Source: Rhodoglobus sp. (GTDB lineage: Bacteria; Actinomycetota; Actinomycetes; Actinomycetales; Microbacteriaceae). From it: a stretch of 62,693 nucleotides of DNA. The DNA lies in contig JAODAQ010000033.1 in the NCBI GenBank assembly GCA_025463515.1, forward strand, positions 1-62,693, in the 5' to 3' direction. A program made the translations under genes and the position numbers. Each line of letters opens with the position of its first letter. Position 1 is the first letter of the stretch. The notes beneath the pieces are model-generated. The model ran no database searches, was not told the origin of the DNA, and saw only the letters and a list, made by a program, of their open reading frames with translations. This document shows, one piece after another, positions 1 through 9,890 of this stretch.

Positions 1-861
1 GCGACTGCGACCGCCCCGCCCGCCGAGACCGCCGCGACTGGGCCCAACGCCGCGACACCCGCGCCCAGCGCCGCGACTCCCGCGCCCGCCGCCGCCCACG
101 AGCAGCCCGTCGGCCCCGTCGGCCCCGTCACGTTCCAGCAGGTGAAGGACTCGTGGCCCGAGATCCTCGAGGTCGTGAAGAACGCCAAGCTCAACGCCTG
201 GCTCGTGGTCTACACCGCGCAGCCGCTCGAACTGCGCGACGGCAAGACGCTCGTGCTGTCGTTCCCGAGCCAGAAGGACGTCGAGGAGCTCAAGAAGCCC
301 GCCTCGCCCGGCCAGGGCGTGGGCGACCTGCTCAAGAAGGCGTTCGTCGAGGTGCTCGGTCTCGAACCGGCCCTCATCGCTCGCGTGGACGCCAACGCCG
401 CCCCGGCCCGCCCGCCCGTGGACGAGCCGCCGGTCGACGATGTTCCGCCACCGGACGACTTCCCGCCCACCGACAGTCAGGGCTGGGCCGTCACGGCGAT
501 CCCCTACACGGAGCCCGCGGCTCCGGATGCCGCACTCGAGCAGGGCCGTACCAAGCCCGCGTTGAACACTCCGCCCGCCCGCCCGACCACACCCGCCAGT
601 GCTCCCGGGGCAGACGCCGCCGCGCCCGGGCCGGCCACGAACACCGGGCCCGCCGCGAACACCGAGCCCGCCGCGAACACCGAGCCCGCAACCAGCACCA
701 GCACCGTGACCACCCAGCCTCCCGCAAGCAAGCGAACCGCCGCCGCGACCGCCACGGACAACGCCCGCTACGGCGAGTCCGTCGTGCGCGAACTCCTCGG
801 TGCCAGCTTCATCGAGGAGCAGCCTGTCGCTCCCCGCGTCGTCCCGCGGCCGGAGGGCTGA
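1..861 (+). CDS. dnaX: DNA polymerase III subunit gamma/tau, C-terminal part (5' end outside window)
   Basis: The reading frame is open from base 1 and gives the last 286 residues of the clamp-loader subunit. A folded segment near residues 40-125 ([19 protein letters not shown], then [13 protein letters not shown]) matches the DnaX region after the ATPase and collar domains. It is followed by a long Pro/Ala/Thr-rich linker with tandem repeats and a short conserved end ([18 protein letters not shown]) typical of actinobacterial tau. The ATPase domain lies outside the window. The stop codon overlaps the recR start (TGATG), so the two are translationally coupled, the usual dnaX-recR arrangement. 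No frameshift signal for a separate gamma product is visible in this part. Confidence 0.9.
   Translation, partial: ATATAPPAETAATGPNAATPAPSAATPAPAAAHEQPVGPVGPVTFQQVKDSWPEILEVVKNAKLNAWLVVYTAQPLELRDGKTLVLSFPSQKDVEELKKPASPGQGVGDLLKKAFVEVLGLEPALIARVDANAAPARPPVDEPPVDDVPPPDDFPPTDSQGWAVTAIPYTEPAAPDAALEQGRTKPALNTPPARPTTPASAPGADAAAPGPATNTGPAANTEPAANTEPATSTSTVTTQPPASKRTAAATATDNARYGESVVRELLGASFIEEQPVAPRVVPRPEG
633..686 (+). repeat. 18-bp tandem repeat inside dnaX linker
   Basis: Two perfect 18-bp units (651-668 and 669-686) and one diverged unit (633-650) encode the repeated PAANTE stretch of the tau linker. This is low-complexity coding DNA that could vary in copy number between strains. Confidence 0.75.
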
Positions 862-1460
862 TGTACGACGGCATAGTCCAGGAGCTGATCGACGAGCTCG
901 GCCGCCTCCCCGGTATCGGCCCGAAGTCGGCGCAGCGCATCGCCTTCCACATCCTGCAGACCCAGAGCTTCGACGTGACCCGACTCTCCGAGGTGCTGCG
1001 CGACGTGCGCGACAAGGTGCGCTTCTGCTCCATCTGCGGCAACGTCACCGAGCAGGAGACCTGCTCGATCTGCCGTGATCCGCGCCGCTCGCACGCCACG
1101 ATCTGCGTGGTCGAGGAGGCGAAAGACGTCGTCGCGATCGAGCGCACCCGCGAGTTCAAGGGGCTGTACCACGTGCTCGGCGGCGCCATCAGCCCGATCG
1201 ACGGCATCGGCCCCGACGACCTGCGGATGAAGCAGCTCGTCGCCCGCCTCTCCGACGGCTCGGTCACCGAGGTCATCATCGCCACCGACCCGAATCTCGA
1301 GGGGGAGGCGACCGCGACCTACCTCACGCGCCTGCTCGTCTACCCCAACCTCCGCGTGACCCGTCTGGCGTCCGGGCTTCCGGTCGGCGGCGACCTTGAG
1401 TACGCCGATGAGGTGACCCTCGGCCGTGCGTTCGAGGGCCGCAGACTCGTCGAAAATTAG
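861..1460 (+). CDS. recR: Recombination protein RecR
   Basis: This 199-residue protein of normal family length acts with RecF/RecO to load RecA at gaps. Visible are the helix-hairpin-helix ([19 protein letters not shown], residues 10-28), a four-cysteine zinc motif (FCSICGN ... CSICRD, about 54-72) and a Toprim domain ([14 protein letters not shown], then [15 protein letters not shown]). The ATG start overlaps the dnaX stop by one base, so it is probably translated by coupling. lysC follows after 55 bp. The call is secure. Confidence 0.95.
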   Translation: MYDGIVQELIDELGRLPGIGPKSAQRIAFHILQTQSFDVTRLSEVLRDVRDKVRFCSICGNVTEQETCSICRDPRRSHATICVVEEAKDVVAIERTREFKGLYHVLGGAISPIDGIGPDDLRMKQLVARLSDGSVTEVIIATDPNLEGEATATYLTRLLVYPNLRVTRLASGLPVGGDLEYADEVTLGRAFEGRRLVEN

Positions 1461-1464
1461 CCGC

Positions 1465-1470
1465 TAAACT
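1465..1470 (+). promoter_or_regulatory. Putative -10 box for lysC
   Basis: TAAACT lies 45 nt before the lysC GTG, leaving room for a short leader that carries the ribosome site CGGGAG (about 1503-1508). No good -35 is visible. It is a weak call. Confidence 0.4.
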
Positions 1471-1515
1471 CACTCCTTGGGCCGAAACAGGCCAGAATTC
1501 GTCCGGGAGAACCAC

Positions 1516-2781
1516 GTGAGCCTCATCGTCCAGAAGTTCGGAGGCTCGTCCGTCGCGGATGCCGAGAGCATCAAGCGGGTTGCCAAGCGCATCGTCGAGA
1601 CCCGCAAGGCGGGCAACGAGGTAGTCGTGGTCGTCTCCGCCATGGGCGACACCACCGACGAGCTCCTCGACCTCGCCGAGCAGGTAGTCCCCCTCCCGTC
1701 GGGCCGCGAGCTCGACATGCTGCTCACCGCGGGGGAGCGCATCTCCATGGCCCTCCTCGCGATGGCGATCCGCAGCCTCGGCATCGAGGCACGCAGCTAC
1801 ACGGGCAGCCAGGCGGGCATGGTCACGGATGCCCAGCACGGCTCCGCTCGTATCGTCGAGGTCTCCCCGAAGCGCGTTCGCGAGGCGCTCGATGACGGCG
1901 CTGTCGCTATCGTCGCCGGATTCCAGGGCTTCAACCGCGGAACCGGCGACATCACCACCCTCGGCCGCGGTGGCTCCGACACGACCGCCGTCGCCCTCGC
2001 GGCCGCGCTCGGCGCCGACGTCTGCGAGATCTACACGGATGTCGACGGTGTGTTCACCGCGGACCCCCGGGTTGTCCCGACCGCACGAAAGCTCGACCGC
2101 ATCACGAGCGAGGAGATGCTCGAGCTCGCCGCCACGGGAGCGAAGGTGCTGTACATCCGGGCTGTCGAGTACGCGCGCCGTCACGGCGTCACGATCCATG
2201 TGCGGTCGTCGTTCAACAACAACGAGGGCACGCTCGTCGTGAACCCCAGCGAAGGAGAAAACGTGGAAGAGCCGATCGTCACCGGTGTCGCCGCAGACCT
2301 CAGCGAGGCCAAGATCACGGTCGTCGGCGTTCCGGACACCCCCGGCAAGGCCGCCCAGATCTTCACCCTCATCGCGCGCACCAACGTCAACATCGACATG
2401 ATCGTGCAGAACGTGTCGTCCGCGGCGACGGGCCTCACCGACATCTCGTTCACCCTTCCCAAGCAGGATGCGCAGAAGGCGATGGCCGCACTCAACGAGG
2501 AGAAGGACGACATCGGCTTCACCTCGCTGCAGCACGACGACCAGATCGCGAAGCTCGCGGTCGTGGGTGCGGGCATGCGCACGAGCGCCGGCGTCTCCGC
2601 GAAGCTGTTCACCGCCCTCTTCGAGGCGGGGATCAACATCGAGATGATCTCGACGAGCGAGATCCGCATCTCGGTAGTGACCCGCGCCGACACGGTCAAC
2701 GATGCAGTCCGCGTCGTGCACACCGCGTTCGGGCTCGACGGCGACACCGAGGCTGTGGTCCACGGCGGCACCGGCCGCTAG
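1516..2781 (+). CDS. lysC: Aspartate kinase (alpha and beta chains from one gene)
   Basis: Catalyses phosphorylation of aspartate, the first step to lysine, threonine and methionine. The 421-residue length matches Corynebacterium LysC. The amino-acid kinase domain starts with [13 protein letters not shown] and carries [16 protein letters not shown]; two C-terminal ACT domains follow ([16 protein letters not shown] and [19 protein letters not shown]). I chose GTG at 1516 because GGGAG precedes it and the family begins right at VQKFGG; an in-frame upstream start at 1477 would add an unconserved tail. A second internal start (2263) should yield the beta chain. An antisense HNH gene separates lysC from asd, which are adjacent in many Actinobacteria. 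The lysC stop is 14 bp from the end of that gene, so the two converge with no obvious terminator. Confidence 0.95.
   Translation: MSLIVQKFGGSSVADAESIKRVAKRIVETRKAGNEVVVVVSAMGDTTDELLDLAEQVVPLPSGRELDMLLTAGERISMALLAMAIRSLGIEARSYTGSQAGMVTDAQHGSARIVEVSPKRVREALDDGAVAIVAGFQGFNRGTGDITTLGRGGSDTTAVALAAALGADVCEIYTDVDGVFTADPRVVPTARKLDRITSEEMLELAATGAKVLYIRAVEYARRHGVTIHVRSSFNNNEGTLVVNPSEGENVEEPIVTGVAADLSEAKITVVGVPDTPGKAAQIFTLIARTNVNIDMIVQNVSSAATGLTDISFTLPKQDAQKAMAALNEEKDDIGFTSLQHDDQIAKLAVVGAGMRTSAGVSAKLFTALFEAGINIEMISTSEIRISVVTRADTVNDAVRVVHTAFGLDGDTEAVVHGGTGR
2263..2781 (+). CDS. lysC: Aspartate kinase beta subunit, internal in-frame start
   Basis: Inside lysC, GAAGGAGA (2251-2258) sits just ahead of an in-frame GTG at 2263. 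The product is 172 residues starting [17 protein letters not shown], consisting of the two ACT domains. In Corynebacterium glutamicum the beta chain of the alpha2beta2 enzyme is made from such an internal start, has the same length and begins at the equivalent place (from memory). The strong ribosome site inside a coding sequence is what is seen here; actual use is inferred. Confidence 0.8.
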   Translation: MEEPIVTGVAADLSEAKITVVGVPDTPGKAAQIFTLIARTNVNIDMIVQNVSSAATGLTDISFTLPKQDAQKAMAALNEEKDDIGFTSLQHDDQIAKLAVVGAGMRTSAGVSAKLFTALFEAGINIEMISTSEIRISVVTRADTVNDAVRVVHTAFGLDGDTEAVVHGGTGR

Positions 2782-2795
2782 CCGCGCTCGTGAGG

Positions 2796-4085
2796 TCAGG
2801 CGCTGAGCAGCCTCCGAAGCGCCGCACTTCGTCGGGTGGCCGGTATCGGGGTCTGCGACGGATCCACTGACGGCGGCGGCACGAAGAAGTACTCGGCGCC
2901 AGTCCGTGTGATGCACCAGCCCTTGTTGTGCACGAGCATGTGGTGGAACCGGCACAGCAGTACGCCGTCTTCCACAGTGGTCGTGCCTCCCTCGCTCCAC
3001 GGGACGATGTGGTGCACCTCGCTCCAACTGGGCGGTCGATCGCAGTCAAAGCCGATGCACCCACCGTCTCGGGCGGAGATCAGGTTCCGTTGCCGCCGAG
3101 TGTGAAAGCGCTCGTCTCGCCCCTCGTCGATTCCCTGACCGTCCCGGTCGAACAGCAGGGGCGTGAACCCCGACGAGCAGAGGTGACGCTCGGCAGTCGC
3201 GAGCGAGACCGCCTCGGTCTGCCCTTCGATGAAAGCGGCCCCCAGGCCCACCGCGAGGTCGCGAGCCGTGACGAGCAGCCTGACCGAGGGCTTGCGCTGC
3301 CCGAAGAGCTTGCCGGAGGGCGCCCTTGTCGCGACTGCCACGATCTCCACGAGCGCGTCGACCATGACCTGGTCGATCGTGCGGTCGTCGACCGGCGCCT
3401 TGGTGTCGGGCTCCTCCACGAACCGCGGACCACCGCGCCGCGGCGACGTAATCGCGTCGACAGCGCCGACGACCACCGCCGCTGACTCCGGCCGCAGTAG
3501 TCCGCTGATGCGGGTCATGCCCGTAGCCGTGGGGGTGAATCGCAGGAACTCCTGATCCCGCATCTCCTGCTCGTGCAGCCCGACCGACTCGACATCGAGC
3601 TCGTCTCTCACCTCGCGCGCCCGACGCGCGAGAGCGTCGACGGGAAGGGTCGCGCCCTCCGCCGCGAGCTGCTCAGCGGCCGCAGCCAGAACCTGGGGTG
3701 TCAGCGCACGAGTCGGCCCACCGAGACCGGCGCGGATCGCGTCGATCGACCCGACGTCGAGCCCGAGCGCGGGAGCCAACCACGGCTCCTCCGCAGCGGA
3801 CGTCTCGACGATGGTCCCCACTCGCACCAGCCGCCGCGCCTCGGGCAGAGACGCACCGGAGAGCACCTGCACGAGGCGCTCCGGAGTCCGCGCCCCGACG
3901 CGCTGCGCCAGCCCGTCGTAGCCGAGATCACGGTGAGAGCGCCGCGCGATCTCCGCCGCCACGAGCGCCGCCACCGATTCGAGCGAGCGCTGTGCGAGGG
4001 AGAGGGAGCGCTGTGCCTCCATGAGCTCGTCGTCGCTCAGCGTCGCGGGCGCGAGAGCCGCGGCATCCGGGTCGATGAATCTCAT
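2796..4085 (-). CDS. DUF222 / HNH endonuclease protein (13E12 repeat family)
   Basis: A 429-residue protein with an N-terminal DUF222 region (about 15-330) and a C-terminal HNH nuclease domain: RDGGCIGFDCDRPPSWSEVHHI, then CRFHHMLVH. This is the 13E12/DUF222 family, which is multicopy in many Actinobacteria and of unknown biological role. The ATG at 4085 is chosen because a LexA box and a TAATGT -10-like box lie just upstream. Members of this family in Mycobacterium tuberculosis are known to carry SOS boxes (from memory). The gene lies antisense between lysC and asd and so breaks an otherwise conserved gene pair, suggesting insertion. No transposase or terminal repeats are seen. Confidence 0.85.
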   Translation of the reverse strand: MRFIDPDAAALAPATLSDDELMEAQRSLSLAQRSLESVAALVAAEIARRSHRDLGYDGLAQRVGARTPERLVQVLSGASLPEARRLVRVGTIVETSAAEEPWLAPALGLDVGSIDAIRAGLGGPTRALTPQVLAAAAEQLAAEGATLPVDALARRAREVRDELDVESVGLHEQEMRDQEFLRFTPTATGMTRISGLLRPESAAVVVGAVDAITSPRRGGPRFVEEPDTKAPVDDRTIDQVMVDALVEIVAVATRAPSGKLFGQRKPSVRLLVTARDLAVGLGAAFIEGQTEAVSLATAERHLCSSGFTPLLFDRDGQGIDEGRDERFHTRRQRNLISARDGGCIGFDCDRPPSWSEVHHIVPWSEGGTTTVEDGVLLCRFHHMLVHNKGWCITRTGAEYFFVPPPSVDPSQTPIPATRRSAALRRLLSA

Positions 4086-4107
4086 ACCTAGATCGTCGCA
4101 GACATTA

Positions 4108-4119
4108 GAACGTATGTTC
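4108..4119. promoter_or_regulatory. LexA (SOS) box upstream of the HNH gene
   Basis: GAACGTATGTTC fits the actinobacterial LexA consensus GAAC-N4-GTTC. It lies 23 bp before the HNH start on the minus strand and abuts a possible -10 (TAATGT on that strand), a repressing position. The asd start is 57 bp away on the other side. Confidence 0.85.
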
Positions 4120-4163
4120 GAAGGTGGCAGCAATCTGTGGACAAGTGGCAGTCCGCGCTGAAA

Positions 4164-4169
4164 TAGAAT
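4164..4169 (+). promoter_or_regulatory. -10 box of leaderless asd promoter
   Basis: TAGAAT is followed by exactly 6 nt and then the asd ATG, placing the transcript start at the start codon. Confidence 0.65.
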
Positions 4170-4175
4170 TCCTGA

Positions 4176-5231
<1,056 letters not shown>

Positions 5232-5255
5232 ATCGCCGGTCGCATCGTCACGGGC

Positions 5256-5651
5256 GTGCTCCTCGGCGTCTATGTGATCGCGCTCGCGGTGATCGCGCTC
5301 TCGCCGGTGAGCCCGATCCGCGGCCTCGACCTGAGCCAGGAGCTGGACTCCGCGGGCCTGGGCTGGGTCACGTACACCCAGCTCGAGTCGTTCGCGAACG
5401 TGCTCCTGTTCGTCCCGTTCGGGCTCCTGATCGCCCTGCTGGTGCCGACGCGGTGGTGGTGGGTCGTGGTCGTGGGGCTCGTCGTCGTCGCGGGCGGCAT
5501 CGAGCTCGGGCAGGCGCTGTTCCTTCCGGGCCGTGTCCCGTCGATCGACGACGTACTGGCCAACAGCACGGGCGGCGCGATCGGGGTGGGCATCGCCGCG
5601 ATCATCCGGGGCGTCGCCTGGGCAGTCCGCCGGGCCCGCCGCACCGAATAA
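5256..5651 (+). CDS. VanZ-like membrane protein
   Basis: A small integral membrane protein (131 residues from GTG 5256) with three or four hydrophobic segments and the VanZ-family motifs NVLLFVPFGLLIALL and GIELGQALFLPGRVPSIDDVLANS. VanZ relatives are linked to glycopeptide tolerance, but most have no known role. The start is unsure: the frame is open back to the asd stop (5229-5231), the first hydrophobic helix begins before the GTG, and no ribosome site is seen. Translation is probably coupled to asd or begins at a non-standard codon near 5232. Confidence 0.75.
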   Translation: MLLGVYVIALAVIALSPVSPIRGLDLSQELDSAGLGWVTYTQLESFANVLLFVPFGLLIALLVPTRWWWVVVVGLVVVAGGIELGQALFLPGRVPSIDDVLANSTGGAIGVGIAAIIRGVAWAVRRARRTE

Positions 5652-5656
5652 CCGGT

Positions 5657-6295
5657 ATGAGACCGCTCGCGCTCGCGCTGATCATCGGAGTCGCCCTGAC
5701 CGCCTGCGCAGCACCGCCTCCGCCGAGCACCAGCGGCACGCGCGTGGCCTTCTACGGCGACTCGTACACGCTCGGCACCGGCGCGTCCGACGAGGGCAAG
5801 CGCTGGTCGACGATCATCTGCGAGGAGCGCGGCTGGGCCGAGTTCAACCCCAGCGTCAACGGGCTCGGCTTCGTCACCAACCGCGGCTCCTTCGGCGAGG
5901 GCGACGAGCCCAGCCAGGTGATCGCGAGCGATCCGGACATCCTGTTCGTCACGATGGGCCTGAACGACAACTTCAGCTATCCCCGCGCCGCCGACCAGAT
6001 CAAGGCGCAGATCACCGACGACCTCACGCGCCTGTCGACAGCCCTCCCGGATGCCCGCCTCATCGTCGTCGAGCCGTTCTGGTACACCGACCACCGGCCG
6101 GACTCGGTCGAGGTCATCATCGGCTGGGTCAAGGATGCCGCGGCCGCAGTCGGCGCCGACTACATCCCGGGCGCCTCCCACTGGATCGAGGGCCACCCGG
6201 AATGGATGGCCAGAGACGGCCTTCACCCGAACGACGAGGGCTACGCGCACATGGCGGTCGAGATGGATGCCGCGCTCGAGCAGCTCGGGCTCTGA
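5657..6295 (+). CDS. SGNH/GDSL hydrolase, lipoprotein
   Basis: A 212-residue secreted esterase-type protein. A lipoprotein signal (ALIIGVALTAC, lipobox LTAC near residue 17) is followed by SGNH blocks: the nucleophile serine in VAFYGDSYTLG, the asparagine in MGLNDN and the catalytic Asp/His in DGLHPNDEGYAHMA. It probably removes acyl groups from a wall or envelope polymer, but the substrate cannot be read from sequence. It starts 5 bp after the VanZ stop, so the two are likely co-translated. Confidence 0.85.
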   Translation: MRPLALALIIGVALTACAAPPPPSTSGTRVAFYGDSYTLGTGASDEGKRWSTIICEERGWAEFNPSVNGLGFVTNRGSFGEGDEPSQVIASDPDILFVTMGLNDNFSYPRAADQIKAQITDDLTRLSTALPDARLIVVEPFWYTDHRPDSVEVIIGWVKDAAAAVGADYIPGASHWIEGHPEWMARDGLHPNDEGYAHMAVEMDAALEQLGL

Positions 6296-6355
6296 CGCGC
6301 GCGCGGCGCAAAACGTTGGGTTGTGATCGCCCGGGGTGGTGATCATGCTTGCCAC

Positions 6356-6877
6356 ATGGAGTCACCCGACGCGCAGTTCGAGCGCGCCTACATCCAGTTC
6401 CTCCCCGCCGTGAGCGGCTACCTGTACCGCCGCGTGCCGCGGCAGGCGGTGGAGGACCTCGCCGCCGACGTCTTCGCGATCGCGTGGCGCAAGCGCGCCT
6501 CCGTCACCTCCGGGGAGGAGCTGCCCTGGCTCTACCGCATCGCCGCGAACGTGGTGGCCAACCACCGCCGCAAGGAGGCCTCGGGCTCGGTGCTCCTCGC
6601 TTCGCTGCGCCCCGCGGACTCGGCCCCCTCGGCGGAGGAGATCGTGGTCGCCGATGCGTCCCTGGGAGAGGCCTGGCGGCATCTGCGCCCCGCCGAGCGG
6701 GAGGTCCTCTCCCTCGCGCTCGTGGAGGAGCTGGCCCCGGCGGAGGTGGCGATCGCCCTCGGGGTGAGTGTGAACGCGGCGACGATCCGCGTGCACCGGG
6801 CGAAGAAGCGGCTGCGCGAGCTGCTGCCGGAAGAAAGTCTGCCGAGTTCTGAAAGAACCGCCGCCGCCGCGACATAA
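6356..6877 (+). CDS. ECF-type RNA polymerase sigma factor
   Basis: A 173-residue sigma-70 family protein with region 2 (VEDLAADVFAIAWRKR then LPWLYRIAANVVANHRRKE, about 28-75) and region 4 (LRPAEREVLSLALVEEL then VSVNAATIRVHRAKKRLREL, about 105-160). The ATG at 6356 is preferred over an earlier in-frame start because the family begins close to the conserved AYIQFLPAVSGYLYRR and because CATGCT sits 6 nt upstream, a weak leaderless-type -10. The next gene, 7 bp on, encodes a one-pass membrane protein in the position expected of an anti-sigma factor. Confidence 0.88.
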   Translation: MESPDAQFERAYIQFLPAVSGYLYRRVPRQAVEDLAADVFAIAWRKRASVTSGEELPWLYRIAANVVANHRRKEASGSVLLASLRPADSAPSAEEIVVADASLGEAWRHLRPAEREVLSLALVEELAPAEVAIALGVSVNAATIRVHRAKKRLRELLPEESLPSSERTAAAAT

Positions 6878-6884
6878 CCCCGGT

Positions 6885-8291
6885 ATGAGCAACTTCGACA
6901 ACGACATCTCGGCACGGCTGAAGCGCAGCCTCAGCGGTGCGCCGGCGCCCGAGCTCTCCACCGACATCGTGAGCGGTGCCGCAGCGCACCCGGCACCGCG
7001 GCTGGGCAACCCGGCCCGCACACTCCGGATCGCCGGGGGCGCCGGCCTCGCAGTCGCGGTCGTGGCGGTCGGCGCGCTGGTCGTGGCTCCTACGCTCACC
7101 CGTCCGCCCCTCTTCACGGCGGCCGCGGCATCCGGAGCCCCCGGCGCCCAGGACGCGGTGTCGCCCGCGACCGAGTCGATGAAGATCGGCTGGTGGGTCG
7201 ACTACAACTACTCGGCCGGGGCGGGGCTCTCGACCGACACCGGCAGCGGCGAGGTCTACCAGCTCGTGCTCGACGGCGAGCCCGAACAGCGCGCGTCGGA
7301 CATTGCCGGCCTCTTCGGGGTAGACGGCTCGCCCGCCAAGTCGAGCTACTCCGACCCGAGCTACCCGACCTGGGTGGTCGGGCCGGAAGACGGCTCGGCT
7401 CCGACAGTGTCGGTCACGTGGGCGGGCACCGGCGACTGGTGGTACTCCGATCCGGCGGCCAGCTCCGTCTACATCTGCGACCCGAGCGTCACCGCCGAGC
7501 AGTCGGTCGACTACGGATGCACCCTGCCGGCGGACGCGCCGGAGAACCTCGCCCCCAGCGAGGACGAGGCCCGCGCCCAGACCCAGAGCCTGCTCGCCTC
7601 GACCGGGTTCGAGGTGGACGCGGCCGACATCACCACCTACTCCGATGACTGGAGCACCACGGCGACCGCCAACCTCGTGGTCGGCGGCGCGAAGACCGCT
7701 CTCGACTGGAGCATCACCTGGTCGAACACGGGCGAGATCTCGTGGGCCTACGGCCACTCGGTCACGGTCCAGTCCCGCGGCAGCTACGGCACCGTGTCCG
7801 CGGTCGACGCCGTTGACCGCCTCGAGGACGGCCGCTGGTGGGGCTCCGCCGGCCCGGACTACCAGGGCGGCGGCGCCATCGCGTACGCCGCGGACCTGAA
7901 GACGGGCGCGGCCGACGAGCCGACGACCGAGCAGACCACCGCCCCCGAGGCCGAGCCCACCGCGCCCGCGCCCGTTGACCCGGAGGCCACGGCCGAGCCG
8001 GCGCCCACCGAGCCGGTGCCGACCGAGCCCGTGCCGACCGAGCCCGTGCCCACCGACCCCGTCCCGGTCGACCCGATCCCCACGGACGCCCCGACCCCCG
8101 AAGTCGTCAACGTGACCGTCGAGACCGCGGAGCCGACCCTCCTGCTGATGTGGGATGCAGACGGCGGCGCCTGGCTCGTGCCCGGCTACGCCATGAAGGT
8201 GGCCGACGGGTGGTGGAGCTCGGTCGTCAGCCTCGTCGACGGCGTCATCGCGCTCCCCGAGCCCGTTGAGACCGAGGTGCTCGTCGACTGA
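6885..8291 (+). CDS. Single-pass membrane protein next to ECF sigma factor, candidate anti-sigma
   Basis: Not a family I recognise. The 468 residues form a cytosolic N-terminus of about 47 residues (MSNFDNDISARLKRSLSG), one membrane helix (about 48-70) and a large extracytoplasmic part. That part has aromatic-rich segments, possible disulfide cysteines (YICDPSV, DYGCTLP), a Pro/Thr/Glu-rich linker made of EPVPT-type repeats (about 370-410) and a short final domain. Topology and position 7 bp after a sigma gene suggest a membrane-bound regulator or signal sensor. No zinc-type anti-sigma motif (HxxxCxxC) is visible, so the anti-sigma role is inference. A strong palindrome after the stop probably ends the operon. 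Confidence 0.7.
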   Translation: MSNFDNDISARLKRSLSGAPAPELSTDIVSGAAAHPAPRLGNPARTLRIAGGAGLAVAVVAVGALVVAPTLTRPPLFTAAAASGAPGAQDAVSPATESMKIGWWVDYNYSAGAGLSTDTGSGEVYQLVLDGEPEQRASDIAGLFGVDGSPAKSSYSDPSYPTWVVGPEDGSAPTVSVTWAGTGDWWYSDPAASSVYICDPSVTAEQSVDYGCTLPADAPENLAPSEDEARAQTQSLLASTGFEVDAADITTYSDDWSTTATANLVVGGAKTALDWSITWSNTGEISWAYGHSVTVQSRGSYGTVSAVDAVDRLEDGRWWGSAGPDYQGGGAIAYAADLKTGAADEPTTEQTTAPEAEPTAPAPVDPEATAEPAPTEPVPTEPVPTEPVPTDPVPVDPIPTDAPTPEVVNVTVETAEPTLLLMWDADGGAWLVPGYAMKVADGWWSSVVSLVDGVIALPEPVETEVLVD

Positions 8292-8302
8292 TTCGTCTAG
8301 GT

Positions 8303-8330
8303 CCCGTCAAGAACCGCGGTTCTTGACGGG
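8303..8330. terminator. 28-bp perfect palindrome, probable terminator of the sigma operon
   Basis: Both strands read identically over 28 bp, centred on CCGCGG; the arm is CCCGTCAAGAACC. It follows the membrane-protein stop by 11 bp and precedes the mqo promoter. There is no T-tract. A dimeric-protein operator is a less likely alternative. Confidence 0.65.
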
Positions 8331-8362
8331 CCCCGGGTCGGGTCGCGAGGGCGGCCCGAGAT

Positions 8363-8368
8363 TAGAAT
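8363..8368 (+). promoter_or_regulatory. -10 box of leaderless mqo promoter
   Basis: TAGAAT, then 6 nt, then the mqo GTG. Confidence 0.65.
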
Positions 8369-8374
8369 GAACCA

Positions 8375-9850
8375 GTGAGTAAACCCGTGGATGTCGCCCT
8401 CATCGGCGGCGGCATCATGAGCGCGACCCTCGGAGCACTACTTCGCCAGCTCCAGCCCGACTGGGACATCCAGATCTACGAGCGGCTGGGCGATCTCGCC
8501 CTCGAGAGCTCGAACCCCTGGAACAACGCCGGCACCGGCCACTCGGCCCTGTGCGAGCTGAACTACACCCCCGAGCGCGCCGACGGCACGATCGACATCG
8601 CGAGCGCGGTGAAGGTCAACGAGCAGTTCCAGGTCTCGCGCCAGTTCTGGTCGTTCCTCGTCGGCTCCGGCGCGCTGCCCGACCCGCAGGCCTTCATCAA
8701 CGCGACGCCGCACATGAGCTTCGTGTGGGGCGACGCCAACGTCGAGTACCTGCGCAAGCGCCACGAGGCGCTCAAAGACCACCCGCTGTTCCAGGGCATG
8801 GAATTCAGCACGGATGCCCGCACGATCCGTTCCTGGGCGCCGCTGATGATCCCCGGCCGCCGCAAGAGCGAGCCCATCGCCGCCACCCGAATCGCCGCGG
8901 GAACGGACGTCGACTTCGGGGCCCTCTCCCACCTCCTCACGAAGAACCTCGTCGCGGGCGGCGCGGGCCTCAACACCGAGGTCGTCGTCAAGAACATCAA
9001 GCGCCAGCGCGACGGCCTGTGGCGCCTCAGCCTGCGCCGCGACATCGGCGGCACGCCCGTCGAGCCGGTGACGGCGCGCTTCGTCTTCGTCGGCGCGGGC
9101 GGCTATGCCCTCGGGCTGCTGCAGAAGTCGGGGATCAAGGAGATCCGCGGCTTCGGCGGCTTCCCGGTGAGCGGCGAGTTCCTGCGCACCGACAACCCCG
9201 ACCTCGTCGCGCGCCACAAGGCGAAGGTCTACGGCAAGGCCGCGGTCGGCTCGCCGCCCATGTCGGTGCCCCACCTCGACCTCCGTGTCGTCGACGGCAC
9301 GGGCAGCCTCATGTTCGGCCCGTACGCGGGCTTCAGCCCCAAGTTCCTCAAGACCGGATCCCTCGTGGACCTGTTCGCGTCGATCCGCTGGCACAACCTG
9401 TTCCCGATGATCGCTGCGGGCCTCGGCAACCTCGGTCTCGTGAAGTACCTGATCAGCCAGCTCGTCGCCTCCAAGAAGACCAAGTTCGCGGAGCTGCAGC
9501 AGTTCTTCCCCGACGCGAAGCCCGAGGACTGGTACCAGATCACCGCGGGCCAGCGCGTGCAGGTCATCAAGAAGGACCGCAAGAAGATCGGCGTGCTCCA
9601 GTTCGGCACCGAGGTGGTCGCGGCATCCGACGGGTCCATCGCGGGCCTGCTCGGCGCCTCTCCCGGCGCCTCGACCGCGGTGCCGATCATGCTCGGCCTG
9701 GTCGAGAAGTGCTTCCCCGATCGCATGGATGCCTGGCGCCCCCGCCTCGTGGAGATGATCCCGAGCTACGGCACACAGCTCTCCGACGATCCCGCTCTCG
9801 CGGAGAAGACGATCGCCCGGACGGCGAAGGCGCTGCACATCAACGCCTGA
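8375..9850 (+). CDS. mqo: Malate:quinone oxidoreductase
   Basis: Membrane-associated FAD enzyme oxidising malate to oxaloacetate and passing electrons to quinone. The 491 residues have the FAD-binding start VALIGGGIMSATLGALL, then SSNPWNNAGTGHSALCELNYTP, and a C-terminal GLLGASPGASTAVPIML segment, all typical of Mqo. The GTG start with TAGAAT 6 nt upstream indicates a leaderless transcript. It sits between the sigma operon terminator and the LexA-boxed radical SAM gene and is probably monocistronic. Confidence 0.95.
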   Translation: MSKPVDVALIGGGIMSATLGALLRQLQPDWDIQIYERLGDLALESSNPWNNAGTGHSALCELNYTPERADGTIDIASAVKVNEQFQVSRQFWSFLVGSGALPDPQAFINATPHMSFVWGDANVEYLRKRHEALKDHPLFQGMEFSTDARTIRSWAPLMIPGRRKSEPIAATRIAAGTDVDFGALSHLLTKNLVAGGAGLNTEVVVKNIKRQRDGLWRLSLRRDIGGTPVEPVTARFVFVGAGGYALGLLQKSGIKEIRGFGGFPVSGEFLRTDNPDLVARHKAKVYGKAAVGSPPMSVPHLDLRVVDGTGSLMFGPYAGFSPKFLKTGSLVDLFASIRWHNLFPMIAAGLGNLGLVKYLISQLVASKKTKFAELQQFFPDAKPEDWYQITAGQRVQVIKKDRKKIGVLQFGTEVVAASDGSIAGLLGASPGASTAVPIMLGLVEKCFPDRMDAWRPRLVEMIPSYGTQLSDDPALAEKTIARTAKALHINA

Positions 9851-9865
9851 GCCCCTTGACCGAGA

Positions 9866-9883
9866 TTCGAACATATGTTCGAA
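9866..9883. promoter_or_regulatory. Perfect LexA (SOS) box
   Basis: TTCGAACATATGTTCGAA is a perfect palindrome matching GAAC-N4-GTTC with extended flanks. It ends 7 bp before the ATG of the intein-bearing radical SAM gene, so bound LexA would cover the transcription start. Confidence 0.92.
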
Positions 9884-9890
9884 TGGGGCA

